Origin: Waddlia chondrophila WSU 86-1044
GTDB taxonomy: Bacteria; Chlamydiota; Chlamydiia; Chlamydiales; CAMCWV01
Assembly (NCBI GenBank): GCA_945882915.1
Contig: CAMCWV010000020.1
Location: 1-35,839, forward strand
Reading direction: 5' to 3'
Length of the DNA stretch: 35,839 nt
Within the stretch, counting starts at the first letter, position 1. Every line of letters begins with the position of its first letter. The position numbers and the translations under genes were made by a program. The notes beneath the pieces were generated by a model. The model did no database searches. It saw only the letters and a list, made by a program, of their open reading frames with translations, and was not told where the DNA came from. Shown piece by piece: positions 8,998-16,920 of the stretch.

Positions 8998-10168
8998 GTA
9001 CCAGGCTTTAGATGTTAAGGGGAAGCTGCAGAAAGGCTCCCTTGAAGCAGATAGCGAGAAAAATGCGCGCGATAGGCTTCGTGAGCAAGGGCTAATGCTC
9101 AAAAACCTTTCACTTGCAAGTGCGAGTTCTAGCGGCGGCCATCTTCGCGGTGATGACTTGTTGACATTCACGATGCAATTGTCACAGATGCTCCAGGCGG
9201 GAATGCCTCTTTTTGAAAGTCTAGCTTCTCTTGAAGAGCACTATCGTGGCGAGAAATTTCACACCGTTCTTGTGAGTTTATGCGAGGCGATAAAAAGGGG
9301 GGATTCGCTTTCTCAGGCAATGAGCCAGTCCCCACGTAGTTTTGACACGCTCTACTCTGCAATGGTAGCGGCCGGGGAGGCTTCTGGAACGCTTCCAAGT
9401 GTTGTAGAGAAGCTGAGCGCTCTTATTTCGCGGCAGCTGAAGTTAAGAAAGCAAATCATTACCGCTCTAATCTATCCTGCCCTTTTAGGGGGATTTGCTT
9501 TAGTCATTATTTTCCTTTTGCTTTCTTTTGTGATCCCTTCTTTAGAGTCTATCTTTGGAGACCGCAAGGTTAATGGATTTACGGCCGTCATCATAGCTGT
9601 CAGCCACTTCCTCAACAGGTATTGGCCAGTATATCTCCCTCTATTTGGTGGGCTTGGTTTGTATGCCTACATTAAGTTGCGATCTGCCGAAATGAAGAAG
9701 AAGCTTCTGATGACAGTTTCTAGGTTGCCGGTTTTAAGGACTCTTGGCTTGCAGACAGCGCTAGCACGTTTTTCGCGCACTCTTGCAACTCTTCAGCAAG
9801 GAGGCTTGCCGATTATCGATTCTTTGCGCATTGCACGCAGGGCCACCGGACATCCTCAGTTAGAAGCGGTTGTAGAGCAAGCAGAAGCCAGGATCATCGA
9901 GGGGAGCTCTTTGAGCCGAGAGCTCAAGCAGTCAGCTCTTGTCCCACCGCTTGTTACCCGCATGCTTGCTGTAGGTGAAGAGACAGGTGATACGGCAACG
10001 ATGCTAAGAAAGATCGCTGACATCTACGAAGATGATATCGAAAAAACGCTACAAAGAATTACAGCCCTAGCGCAACCTATTATTTTGGTGGTCATGGGCG
10101 CCATCGTAGGGGTGGTTATGTTATCCATTCTTCTACCGCTCACAGACATTTCTGCTTTTACACAATAA
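8984..10168 (+). CDS. gspF: Type II secretion system inner-membrane platform protein
   Basis: GspF is the polytopic membrane platform that couples GspE to the pseudopilins. From the ATG at 8984 (GGAG eight bases upstream) the protein is 394 residues, the usual family length. It starts MALYKYQALDVKG, a typical GspF N-terminus. Two T2SSF domains are visible: one with LLTFTMQLSQMLQAGMPL near residue 60, the other with LARFSRTLATLQQGGLP near residue 260. Three membrane segments are seen at about 160-190, 210-230 and 365-390. The in-frame start at 8900 lies inside gspE and was rejected. Confidence 0.95.
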   Translation: MALYKYQALDVKGKLQKGSLEADSEKNARDRLREQGLMLKNLSLASASSSGGHLRGDDLLTFTMQLSQMLQAGMPLFESLASLEEHYRGEKFHTVLVSLCEAIKRGDSLSQAMSQSPRSFDTLYSAMVAAGEASGTLPSVVEKLSALISRQLKLRKQIITALIYPALLGGFALVIIFLLLSFVIPSLESIFGDRKVNGFTAVIIAVSHFLNRYWPVYLPLFGGLGLYAYIKLRSAEMKKKLLMTVSRLPVLRTLGLQTALARFSRTLATLQQGGLPIIDSLRIARRATGHPQLEAVVEQAEARIIEGSSLSRELKQSALVPPLVTRMLAVGEETGDTATMLRKIADIYEDDIEKTLQRITALAQPIILVVMGAIVGVVMLSILLPLTDISAFTQ

Positions 10169-10179
10169 GGAGTCATCAC

Positions 10180-10605
10180 ATGGATTGTGATATAAAAAGA
10201 ATAAAGCGCACAAAGAGAATGTTTCCAATCACCCTGATAGAAATTATGGTGGTGATTCTGCTTATTGGACTCATTGGTGGAGTATTGGCTTATAATCTCT
10301 CTGGTAGTTTGGAAGAGGGTAAAGCTTTTAAGAGCCGCGAGGCAGCAAGACAGGTGTCTAATATTTTAACGCTTGAGATTGCTAAAGGACGCTCTCCTGA
10401 GAGCGTTGTCGGGGATTGGGAAAATGTAATAAAAAATTCCCCACTTGCTGGAAGGCCGAAAGAGCTGATTCGCGATGGATGGGGAGAGCTTTTCAAAGTT
10501 TCTTATCAGAATGATTATATCGTTATCTCTTCGGAAAAATATCAAAAATACAGAGAAGCCCACCCAAGTCCAAACGCCATCGAGCCTGGAGATGAGTGGT
10601 ACTAA
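10180..10605 (+). CDS. gspG: Major pseudopilin GspG-like
   Basis: This is a 141-residue type IV prepilin-like protein with a ribosome-binding site AAGGAG just upstream. The N-terminus is a 16-residue basic leader, then ITLIEIMVVILLIGLIGG, the conserved hydrophobic helix with Glu at position +5. The residue before the expected cleavage site is Pro, not the usual Gly. The C-terminal half carries the GspG-type motif RDGWGELFKV and ends with DEWY. It is the probable main subunit of the T2SS pseudopilus and corresponds by position to CT569. Confidence is high for the family, lower for processing. Confidence 0.9.
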   Translation: MDCDIKRIKRTKRMFPITLIEIMVVILLIGLIGGVLAYNLSGSLEEGKAFKSREAARQVSNILTLEIAKGRSPESVVGDWENVIKNSPLAGRPKELIRDGWGELFKVSYQNDYIVISSEKYQKYREAHPSPNAIEPGDEWY

Positions 10606-10614
10606 CCAAATTTT

Positions 10615-11166
10615 ATGAGACGATACCTCACTTTAATAGAGCTCCTGATCGTTTTAGTCCTCATTAGCCTAATTGCGACGGTGATAGGTATTGGCACAGC
10701 AAAAGCTGTCGACAGCCAACGGTTTGAGTCAGGGGTGTCGCTCATTGTTGATCAGATTCAGCTTGCTGAGGAGCTGATGCTTCATCTTAATACAGATGTA
10801 GCTTTGACTCTCACGACTGACTCAAAAGGGGTGATGTGCTTCCTTGAGGTGGAGACGGGCATTCTTGAGTCTCTCCGCTTAAAAGAAAGGGCTCATCTAT
10901 TTGTGAGGGGTGTTAAGGCGGTTTCTTGGGATGAAGAGGTTCAGGAGAGTCTTATTTTGACGTTCCTCTCGGCTGGTGGTTCTATGAGCAAGGGGCTATT
11001 GCACCTTGCTCCTGATACCCCACAGCTGCGCGCTGGTAAGGGACGTTGGGTTTATTTGCCAGGTAGGCCTTCGACGCTTCAAGCAGCCCTCTATCCTCCA
11101 GTTCCTTCTGAAGAGGTGGACCCACCCTATCCTCAGGGAGTTTTAAAACATGGCGGGGTCAAGTGA
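10615..11166 (+). CDS. Pseudopilin-like minor subunit (T2SS)
   Basis: This 183-residue protein begins MRRYLTLIELLIVLVLISL, a prepilin N-terminal helix with Glu at +5 of the predicted mature protein but Tyr at -1. The leader is only four residues. The globular part (about residues 35-160) is mostly beta-strand-like and ends in a Pro-rich tail. It resembles GspH-type minor pseudopilins in size and position, but I cannot assign the letter from sequence alone. It follows gspG by 9 bases and overlaps the next gene by four. No clear ribosome-binding site is seen, so translation may be coupled to gspG. Confidence 0.82.
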   Translation: MRRYLTLIELLIVLVLISLIATVIGIGTAKAVDSQRFESGVSLIVDQIQLAEELMLHLNTDVALTLTTDSKGVMCFLEVETGILESLRLKERAHLFVRGVKAVSWDEEVQESLILTFLSAGGSMSKGLLHLAPDTPQLRAGKGRWVYLPGRPSTLQAALYPPVPSEEVDPPYPQGVLKHGGVK

Positions 11167-11648
11167 TGAAGCATCATACTTGTTTCCTTCGCTACTTTCG
11201 CTCTTACATTCTCATAGAAATTCTTATTTCTTTAGCATTTGTGACGATGTGTGCAGTTCCTCTTTTGCTGCCCCACTTTGTTATATTGAGGGCGGAGATA
11301 AAAACGCTTGAAGAGCTGCAGCTTGAGCGCCTTGCTGATGTCGCCTTCGCTGAAGTTAAGCAAATGCTTTTTGAAAACAAAATTAGCTGGGAAGAGATCG
11401 GAAAAGCTAAAGAAAAGCATAAGCTTGTGCAGGATCTTTCCCCGGTTTCAATTAAGATCGGAAAGGGGTCCACTGCTATTTATGCGAGAAGTTTTGATCT
11501 ATATTGCGAGAAAAAATCGCAGGCAAGATCAGACCCTGAGTTCCGTCTTATCAAGATTACCATCCATTTTAAGCCCGCTAATAAAGAGGAGAGTGTCGAT
11601 TACACTTATCTGCAGTTTCTTGAGCGGACTTCTAAGGGAGTCTCTTAA
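11163..11648 (+). CDS. Pseudopilin-like minor subunit (T2SS)
   Basis: This is a 161-residue protein. After a short basic leader comes SYILIEILISLAFVTMC, a prepilin-type helix with Glu at +5 and Ser at -1. The body contains a Glu/Leu-rich helix (about residues 43-75) and beta-like segments ending in TYLQFLERTS. Starts are GTG 11163 or ATG 11166; both overlap the preceding stop, which points to coupled translation. It probably corresponds to CT567 by position. The helix start matches the minor pseudopilins GspI/J/H only in general pattern. Confidence 0.8.
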   Translation: MMKHHTCFLRYFRSYILIEILISLAFVTMCAVPLLLPHFVILRAEIKTLEELQLERLADVAFAEVKQMLFENKISWEEIGKAKEKHKLVQDLSPVSIKIGKGSTAIYARSFDLYCEKKSQARSDPEFRLIKITIHFKPANKEESVDYTYLQFLERTSKGVS

Positions 11649-12427
11649 TGACAAAGGCTTTAAAGAAAAGCCAGAGACGATGGATGACGCTTATGGAGGT
11701 GTTGATTGGCATGGCTCTTACAGTCATGCTTGTCGGCGGCCTTTTAATGTATCTTCGTCAGGCTACGCTTCTTTCTTTGGATGTTGATACAACAAGGCGA
11801 GAGTTAAATGAGCAGCGCTATGCGCAGGCCCGTCTTGGGCATGTTCTAACGCGCGCACATCTTCAAGATGGGGACATCCGGCTTAAGCCTGGAGCTAAAA
11901 ATGGGCCTGCTTCTGAAGACCGAGAAGCTTATTTCTTTTTTACAGACGAAGAAGGGCGCTCTTTAACCTTCACATACACGCATGATCCAGATATTGAACC
12001 TTATTTTTCTGCTGATGTTATCGGCAAAATTTATATGGATAGTCAAAATCAGCTTTGCCTTTCTACATGGCCATCACCGGCGCATTGGACATTCGAGAAG
12101 CCTCCTGTAAGGACAGAGGTCCTTCTTAAGGACGTTTTGGCCGTTTCCTTTGAGTTTTATGTGCCGCCACGCTTCGATGATAAGCCTGTTAACCCTTTGG
12201 GTGTCGATACTGGAGATCATAAGATAGAGGCTCCAGTAGGAAGGCTTACTAGCTGGAGGCAGAGTTATGGGGAGCTTCCTGCGATGATTAAGGTGATTGT
12301 GCGGTGCGCAAACTTGAATGCGGAAGCTCCGGACTTTACTGAGTATGCCATTCAGCTTCCTTACGCTGAAAAGACAATCACCTATCTTAAGGATAAGCCT
12401 GTAAAGGTTAAGGAGTCTGGAAAATGA
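11648..12427 (+). CDS. GspJ-like minor pseudopilin (T2SS)
   Basis: This 259-residue protein begins with the leader MTKALKKSQRRW and then MTLMEVLIGMALTVMLVGGLL, a prepilin helix with Glu at +5. Trp replaces Gly at -1. The size and the beta-rich body, with a central acidic region and late VKVIVRC strands, are compatible with GspJ. The start codon overlaps the previous stop (TAATG), and its own stop overlaps the next start (ATGA). It probably corresponds to CT566 by position. The pseudopilin assignment is firm; the GspJ assignment is inference. Confidence 0.8.
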   Translation: MTKALKKSQRRWMTLMEVLIGMALTVMLVGGLLMYLRQATLLSLDVDTTRRELNEQRYAQARLGHVLTRAHLQDGDIRLKPGAKNGPASEDREAYFFFTDEEGRSLTFTYTHDPDIEPYFSADVIGKIYMDSQNQLCLSTWPSPAHWTFEKPPVRTEVLLKDVLAVSFEFYVPPRFDDKPVNPLGVDTGDHKIEAPVGRLTSWRQSYGELPAMIKVIVRCANLNAEAPDFTEYAIQLPYAEKTITYLKDKPVKVKESGK

Positions 12428-13335
12428 AGACTCTTCTGCTTACAATTACCGTACTCATGCTTCTCAGTATTTTTACTTATTCCAGTCTTAAGCGCTTTAT
12501 GGATGGGCAAGCCATTCAGATTGGCTACTTAAAGCAGGTGCAGCTACTTCGAGACCACCAAAATGAGGCAGAAAGGCTCCGTTATGAGTGGGAAAGAGAT
12601 AATCGCAAAAGAGCCAGGCCAGTCAAGGATATAGCTAAAGAGGGGGGTGAAGAAAGGCCTAAACAGGAGGAGGCTTTTGCTGGGCAGCAAAGAAAGAGAG
12701 TTAATCTCGCGACAGCAGGTGATAAAGGGAAGTTGAACTTCGGGGTTATTCTTAAGGGGAATCCAGATGAGCCGTTTTATGCTATTGCCGCAGCGCTTAT
12801 CAGGCGATTATATGCGGACGAGGCTTTCTTTGAAGAGGTTCCAAACGCTGAATATAGGATCCTGAATACGCTTATAGATAAAGAAGCCCTGGCGAGTAGC
12901 GGCTCTACGGAGGGTTTTGAGGGGCCTATTTCTAAAGTTGAAGAGCTCGGGAGCATTTATTTAGACGATCCGCAGCTCCACAGAGTCTTCTACAAGATGC
13001 TTAAGGGGACGCGGCAGACCGGAAAAGGATACCCTTCTTTGCTCGATTACGTTGTTATTGATAAGAGCCGTAAAATTCGTTTTCATTACGCTTCGTTAAA
13101 GATGCTTCAGGCGGTCTTTCAGGATGATGCACTTGTCGATGACCTTTTAAGAAAAAGGGCTGAAGTGACAGCGCAGGAGCAGGCCCTGAGCGAAAGTAAA
13201 GAAGAGAAGGGTGATGGCGCGCTAGATGGCGCTTTGGTAGTTTACACTCTTCTAGAAGATGAAGTGCGCGCTATCTTAAGCGCGCATGGCGCAGATCTTT
13301 CCCGCTACCTGTCCATCCTCGACTTCTCCCTCTAG
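12424..13335 (+). CDS. Membrane-anchored last gene of the T2SS operon
   Basis: This 303-residue protein has an N-terminal hydrophobic anchor (residues 3-19, LLLTITVLMLLSIFTY) followed by a charged, probably coiled-coil segment (about 35-100) rich in Arg, Glu and Lys. The body (about 105-260) is helical and acidic. There is no prepilin Glu motif. It sits where GspK would be in other T2SS operons, and where CT565 sits in C. trachomatis by recall. Whether it is a GspK analogue cannot be decided from sequence. It is translationally coupled to the previous gene (ATGA). Confidence 0.75.
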   Translation: MKTLLLTITVLMLLSIFTYSSLKRFMDGQAIQIGYLKQVQLLRDHQNEAERLRYEWERDNRKRARPVKDIAKEGGEERPKQEEAFAGQQRKRVNLATAGDKGKLNFGVILKGNPDEPFYAIAAALIRRLYADEAFFEEVPNAEYRILNTLIDKEALASSGSTEGFEGPISKVEELGSIYLDDPQLHRVFYKMLKGTRQTGKGYPSLLDYVVIDKSRKIRFHYASLKMLQAVFQDDALVDDLLRKRAEVTAQEQALSESKEEKGDGALDGALVVYTLLEDEVRAILSAHGADLSRYLSILDFSL

Positions 13336-13379
13336 AACTACAGCAAGCAAGAGAAAATGCAAGAACAGGATTTCCAGGA

Positions 13380-13400
13380 TTTTCAGCTAAGCGGAGTATA
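13380..13400. repeat. Right-end remnant of the MITE-like element
   Basis: The sequence TTTTCAGCTAAGCGGAGTATA matches the right end of the TATACTCC element and abuts the full copy that starts at 13399. It shows that two copies met here, one inserting at the TATA end of another. Confidence 0.6.
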
Positions 13401-13562
13401 TACTCCTCGTAGCTGAAAACGGGAACTTGGACGGCGCCAAAGCCCCGGGGCTGAACGACCGCAAGTGCCCTTTGTATTTCTAATACTAAGGCACTTATGA
13501 TCGTTCAGCCGCGGGAGCTTTCGCGCTAGCCCAAATTCCCGTTTTCAGCTACGAGGAGTATA
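13399..13562. mobile_element. MITE-like element, full-length copy A (~164 bp)
   Basis: Terminal inverted repeats of about 25 bases begin TATACTCCTCGTAGCTG and end with the complement. The interior is a second, nested inverted repeat (GGCTGAACGA...TCGTTCAGCC) around a short AT-rich loop, so the whole element can fold into one long hairpin. There is no coding capacity. The ends TATA suggest a TA target, as in IS630/Tc1-mariner elements; this is inference. The copy fills the gap between the T2SS operon and the sensor kinase. Confidence 0.8.
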
Positions 13563-13651
13563 TATAGGCGGGGCCGCCTGTAAACCGGCCCGAATTAGTG
13601 GCCCGCGTAAGGCGGGTTAACTAAAAGCTCCTTCCTTTAGGGAGGAGTTGT

Positions 13652-14785
13652 TTACGAGGCGCCTTCTTCAAGAGGTAGTGGTAAATGCAATATAAATGTT
13701 GTTCCTAGGCCAATTGTAGATTGGGCAGAGATCTTCCCGTGGTGCTTTTCAATGATCGTTTCCACAATAGAAAGTCCAAGTCCTGACCCGCCTAAATGGC
13801 GCGAATGTGCTTTGTTAACTGTATAGAACCTGTCGAAAATGTGATCTAAGTCTTCTTCAGGGATCCCCATCCCCTTGTCGCTAACGGTTACTTTTGCCCA
13901 TTTATCTTCTTTAGAAATGGTTACGACGATTTCTGCGGGGCCATTAGAGTACTTTGCAGCATTGTCTAGAAGATTCATTAAAGCTCTTTCTAGAAGGTCA
14001 GGGTCGGCTGTCAAATGAAGTTTCTCTGCCTGAATAATATTTACAGTTGCTGTAGGATAAATCGTGAGGATTAGGCTTCTGCAGTGGCCAGCAATCGTGT
14101 TTATATCACACTCTTCCAGTCTGGAAAGTGGGAGCTCTTCAACGCTGGCCAGAGTAAGCAGGTTTTTTACTAGAGTATCCATTCGCTTGCAGTTGCGCAC
14201 AATTTTGTCGGTGATCTCTGTTGCTATTTTTTTTGATAGGTTAGGGTGGTCGTGAAGAGTTTCTGCAAAGCCTCGGATGATTGTAATAGGGGTCTTTAGC
14301 TCGTGAGAGGCGTTGGCAATAAAAGCCTTTCCTTTTTGCAAGATAAGCTGGTAGCTCGACTTTTCTCTAACGAGAGCTCCTATCTGCTCTTGAATCCTTC
14401 CAGAAAGGGAATTGAGTGTTTTTGCGAGTTGTTCAAAATCTTCGTTTGGGCTTGCAAGATCTTCAAGTGAAATCTTTGGAATGTGATCGACAAGGCCTTC
14501 TTGGTAGGGTTTAATGGCGTCAATGATTCTTTGAATTGGTTTTGTAAAGTGGCGGATAATCATCCACGACATCAGGCTAAAAAAGACCAATATGATGAGG
14601 CCAAATCTCCAATAGCCATACTCAAAATCAGAAATAAGGCTGGCTAGTTCTAATTTGTCAGATTGGCTCATTGCATTTTTGACGACTGACTCGAGTAGGT
14701 GCTCTACAAAGGGGAAAATGAGAAGGAAGAAGAGGAGGAGCGTTCCTAAATAGCTGATCAGGATTTTTTTACGAAAACTTAACAT
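13652..14785 (-). CDS. Transmembrane sensor histidine kinase (orphan)
   Basis: This 377-residue PhoR/EnvZ-type kinase has membrane segments at about residues 7-27 and 60-78, flanking a very short outer loop of about 33 residues. A HAMP-like linker follows, then the HisKA motif NASHELKTPITIIRGF with the phosphorylated His at 161. The ATPase domain shows the N box NLLDNAAKYSNG, the G1 box VSDKGMGIPEE, the F box and the G2 box GGSGLGLSIV. All key residues are present, so it should be active. No response regulator gene lies beside it. It is flanked by repeat-filled gaps on both sides and has no clear ribosome-binding site. The short sensor loop suggests it senses the membrane or an internal cue; that is inference. 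Confidence 0.93.
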   Translation of the reverse strand: MLSFRKKILISYLGTLLLFFLLIFPFVEHLLESVVKNAMSQSDKLELASLISDFEYGYWRFGLIILVFFSLMSWMIIRHFTKPIQRIIDAIKPYQEGLVDHIPKISLEDLASPNEDFEQLAKTLNSLSGRIQEQIGALVREKSSYQLILQKGKAFIANASHELKTPITIIRGFAETLHDHPNLSKKIATEITDKIVRNCKRMDTLVKNLLTLASVEELPLSRLEECDINTIAGHCRSLILTIYPTATVNIIQAEKLHLTADPDLLERALMNLLDNAAKYSNGPAEIVVTISKEDKWAKVTVSDKGMGIPEEDLDHIFDRFYTVNKAHSRHLGGSGLGLSIVETIIEKHHGKISAQSTIGLGTTFILHLPLPLEEGAS

Positions 14786-14900
14786 AGGTGAGGTCGTTTT
14801 ACTGGGTTACTGGATGTTATTGCCGAACTTATACCAACCCTAAAAAAAAGAACAGGATCCACCTAACGTCCGTCAGAATGAAAATCTAAACAGAGAGAAA

Positions 14901-15231
14901 ACAGAAAATACAAGAACAGGATAAGCAGGATCAGCCTTCGGCTGGCAGGATAAAAAACAGGATGAAAAATTAAAGCAAGGTATCCAGAAAACCTTTAATA
15001 GAGTCTGGCGTGTAGCCTGCTGTTTTGTCTCTGTGTTCTCTGTGCCTCTGTGTTTCAAAAATTCGATATTAAAACATTTGAAACACAGAGGCACAGAGAA
15101 CACAGAGAAAATGCAGAAAAAAAGCTTTCCTGTTGTTTTTAGTGGATTATGCGGGCAACGCTTTTTTTATCCTGTTTTCTATCCTGCCAGCCGAAGGCTG
15201 ATCCTGCTTATCCTGTTCTTGTGTTTTCTGT
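14901..15231. repeat. Nested large inverted repeat (AACAGGAT arms around an ACACAGAG palindrome)
   Basis: The left arm 14901-14963 and right arm 15169-15231 are inverted copies matching at 61 of 63 positions, carrying AACAGGATAAGCAGGAT and AGCCTTCGGCT motifs. Between them lies a second, perfect 32-base inverted repeat (15028-15059 with 15077-15108) made of CACAGAG units, then a tail TTTTTAGTGGATTATGCGGG that also follows the copy near 25045. The block fills the gap 14786-15341 upstream of mcsA. It has no gene and could form a very large cruciform. Confidence 0.85.
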
Positions 15232-15341
15232 TTTCTGTTTTTTGTTTCACGCCTCTGTGTTTGAAGGATTTTGGAGTGCCTTTACAATTATTAGTTAAAT
15301 TGGCAAGGTGCGAAATCTGGTTAGTAGCGGAGACACCTAAA

Positions 15342-15878
15342 ATGGCGGAAAGACCGCTCGAATGTAGCGAATGTAAAAAGCCCATTGCGGTTGTCTATAC
15401 CCAAATTGTTGGGCTGCGGCACGGCACGCCTCCATGCACCCATCACTGTGCTGATTGCCCCATCTTGGGACGACGCCTTTATGGATCGGGAGTCGAGGGT
15501 GTCCAAGCCGGCGCTCTGGTTTCACAGGGAACGGGCCTTTGTTGCGGCGATTGTGGCACAACGCTAGAGGCTGTTCGTGTGGGCGGCCCTTTAGGATGCA
15601 GCCAATGTTATGAGGTGTTTGGGGATGTGCTCATCGCAGATCTACTCGCCACAAACAGAATTTCGTCGCGGATTGCTGTTGCCAATAAAAACAAGCCTCT
15701 TCACAGGGGACGCTCTCCTGGTGAGGCTCCAGAGATTAACCCTGCTATGGCGCTGCTCGCTCTTAACGCCGTTCTAAGCGATGCCGTTGCTCGAGAGGAC
15801 TTTGAAGGAGCTGCTGGTTTGCGGGATCAGATCAAAGCATTAAAGAGGAAAGCCAGTGAAGGAGAAACCCAGCAGTAA
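15342..15878 (+). CDS. mcsA: McsA-like zinc-finger / UVR-motif protein
   Basis: From the ATG at 15342 (GGAG nine bases upstream) the protein is 178 residues. Four CxxC pairs lie at residues 8/11, 36/39, 68/71 and 86/89, matching the zinc-binding layout of McsA, the activator of the protein-arginine kinase McsB. A C-terminal UVR motif (about residues 140-170, DAVAREDFEGAAGLRDQI) matches that of McsA and UvrB. The longer in-frame start at 15033 would begin inside the repeat and is rejected. It overlaps the McsB-like gene by 23 bases. In Firmicutes the pair marks proteins for Clp proteolysis; here no ctsR or clpC lies alongside. Confidence 0.9.
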   Translation: MAERPLECSECKKPIAVVYTQIVGLRHGTPPCTHHCADCPILGRRLYGSGVEGVQAGALVSQGTGLCCGDCGTTLEAVRVGGPLGCSQCYEVFGDVLIADLLATNRISSRIAVANKNKPLHRGRSPGEAPEINPAMALLALNAVLSDAVAREDFEGAAGLRDQIKALKRKASEGETQQ

Positions 15879-16920
15879 GCCCCCCTTTTCTAGGCAAGGC
15901 CCGTGGGCAAATAACCATAACAACATCTGGCTTGCCTCCACACTTAGGATCCATCGCAATCTTGCCAAGCACCCATTCCCTCCAAAGCTTAATGTGGGAA
16001 TGCGCCAGCAGGTGCTTGAGGCTTTAAAGGATAGCGTTCTTGCCCTTCCTGGGCTTGATAAGCCTGAGCTGCTTCTTGCCAATCAACTGACTCCTCTTGA
16101 TAGGGAGTATCTTTTCGAGCATTATCTAGGGGCGCGTAGCTTTCAGCAAGTTCATGGAAATGAAGGGTTTATTGTTGATAGAACAGGGGCTTTTCTCGCT
16201 CTTATTAATATTCAAGACCACCTTCAAATTCAACTTGTCGATTGTGAGGGGGAGCTAGAGACGTCCCTTAATAAACTCGTGAAAATGGAAACGGCTATAG
16301 GCTCTTCTCTGCGGTATGCTTTTTCTTCCCATTTTGGATTTTTGACTTCAGACCCGATGATTGCTGGAACGGCTCTTTCTGTGTCGATCTATTTGCACCT
16401 TCCTGCGCTTATTCATCTAGAGCAGTTAATGGATGTACTTGAAGAGCAAAAAGAAGAGAACGTGGTTGCCATGGGAATGCAAGGGGGCTTAACAGAGGTT
16501 GTAGGTCACGTGTTGACAATCAGTAATGGATATACGCTTGGTGTTAATGAAGAGACGATTATTGGGACTCTCAGGACTTTTGCAACGAAGTTAATGGTTA
16601 AAGAAAAAAGCGCTCGCGGGCAGCTTAAAAAAAAAGAGGATGGGGAGCTTCGGGATCATGTAAGCAGATCTTACGGGCTCCTTAGTTGTTCTTACCAACT
16701 TCGTACGATCGAGACGCTCAATGCTCTTAGTTGGTTGAAGCTTGGTGTGGATTTGGGGTGGGTTTCAGGCTTGGGATTGGATACTTTGAATGAATTATTC
16801 ATTACGACCAGGCGGGCCCATCTTTCTGCTCTTCTTGATAAAGAGGTAGAGAATGAAGAACTGCCAAAAAGAAGGGCTCAGATAATCCATACGGCCTTGG
16901 AAGGGGTTGCTATCCAATGA
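15856..16920 (+). CDS. McsB-like ATP:guanido phosphotransferase family protein, active site degenerate
   Basis: The 354-residue product aligns by eye along the full length of bacterial McsB (protein-arginine kinase). The order of blocks is preserved: LRIHRNL for SRIRLARN, INIQDH for NEEDH, GFLTSDP for GYLTSCP, and YGLLS and LDTLNELF near the C-terminus. Several residues that build the active site in McsB differ. The Cys of the SCPTN block is Asp, the Glu pair of NEEDH is Ile-Gln, the Arg of RASV is lost, and the SSRIR block is changed. Catalysis is therefore doubtful and a regulatory or pseudokinase role is likely. The start is GTG with GAGG upstream, and translation is coupled to mcsA. By position and family it matches the chlamydial arginine-kinase-like gene next to an McsA-like gene. 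Confidence 0.88.
   Translation: MKEKPSSKPPFSRQGPWANNHNNIWLASTLRIHRNLAKHPFPPKLNVGMRQQVLEALKDSVLALPGLDKPELLLANQLTPLDREYLFEHYLGARSFQQVHGNEGFIVDRTGAFLALINIQDHLQIQLVDCEGELETSLNKLVKMETAIGSSLRYAFSSHFGFLTSDPMIAGTALSVSIYLHLPALIHLEQLMDVLEEQKEENVVAMGMQGGLTEVVGHVLTISNGYTLGVNEETIIGTLRTFATKLMVKEKSARGQLKKKEDGELRDHVSRSYGLLSCSYQLRTIETLNALSWLKLGVDLGWVSGLGLDTLNELFITTRRAHLSALLDKEVENEELPKRRAQIIHTALEGVAIQ

Noticed and set aside
15033..15341. Longer McsA start at 15033
   Set aside because: It would translate the inverted repeat; the ATG at 15342 has a ribosome-binding site and starts just before the first CxxC pair.
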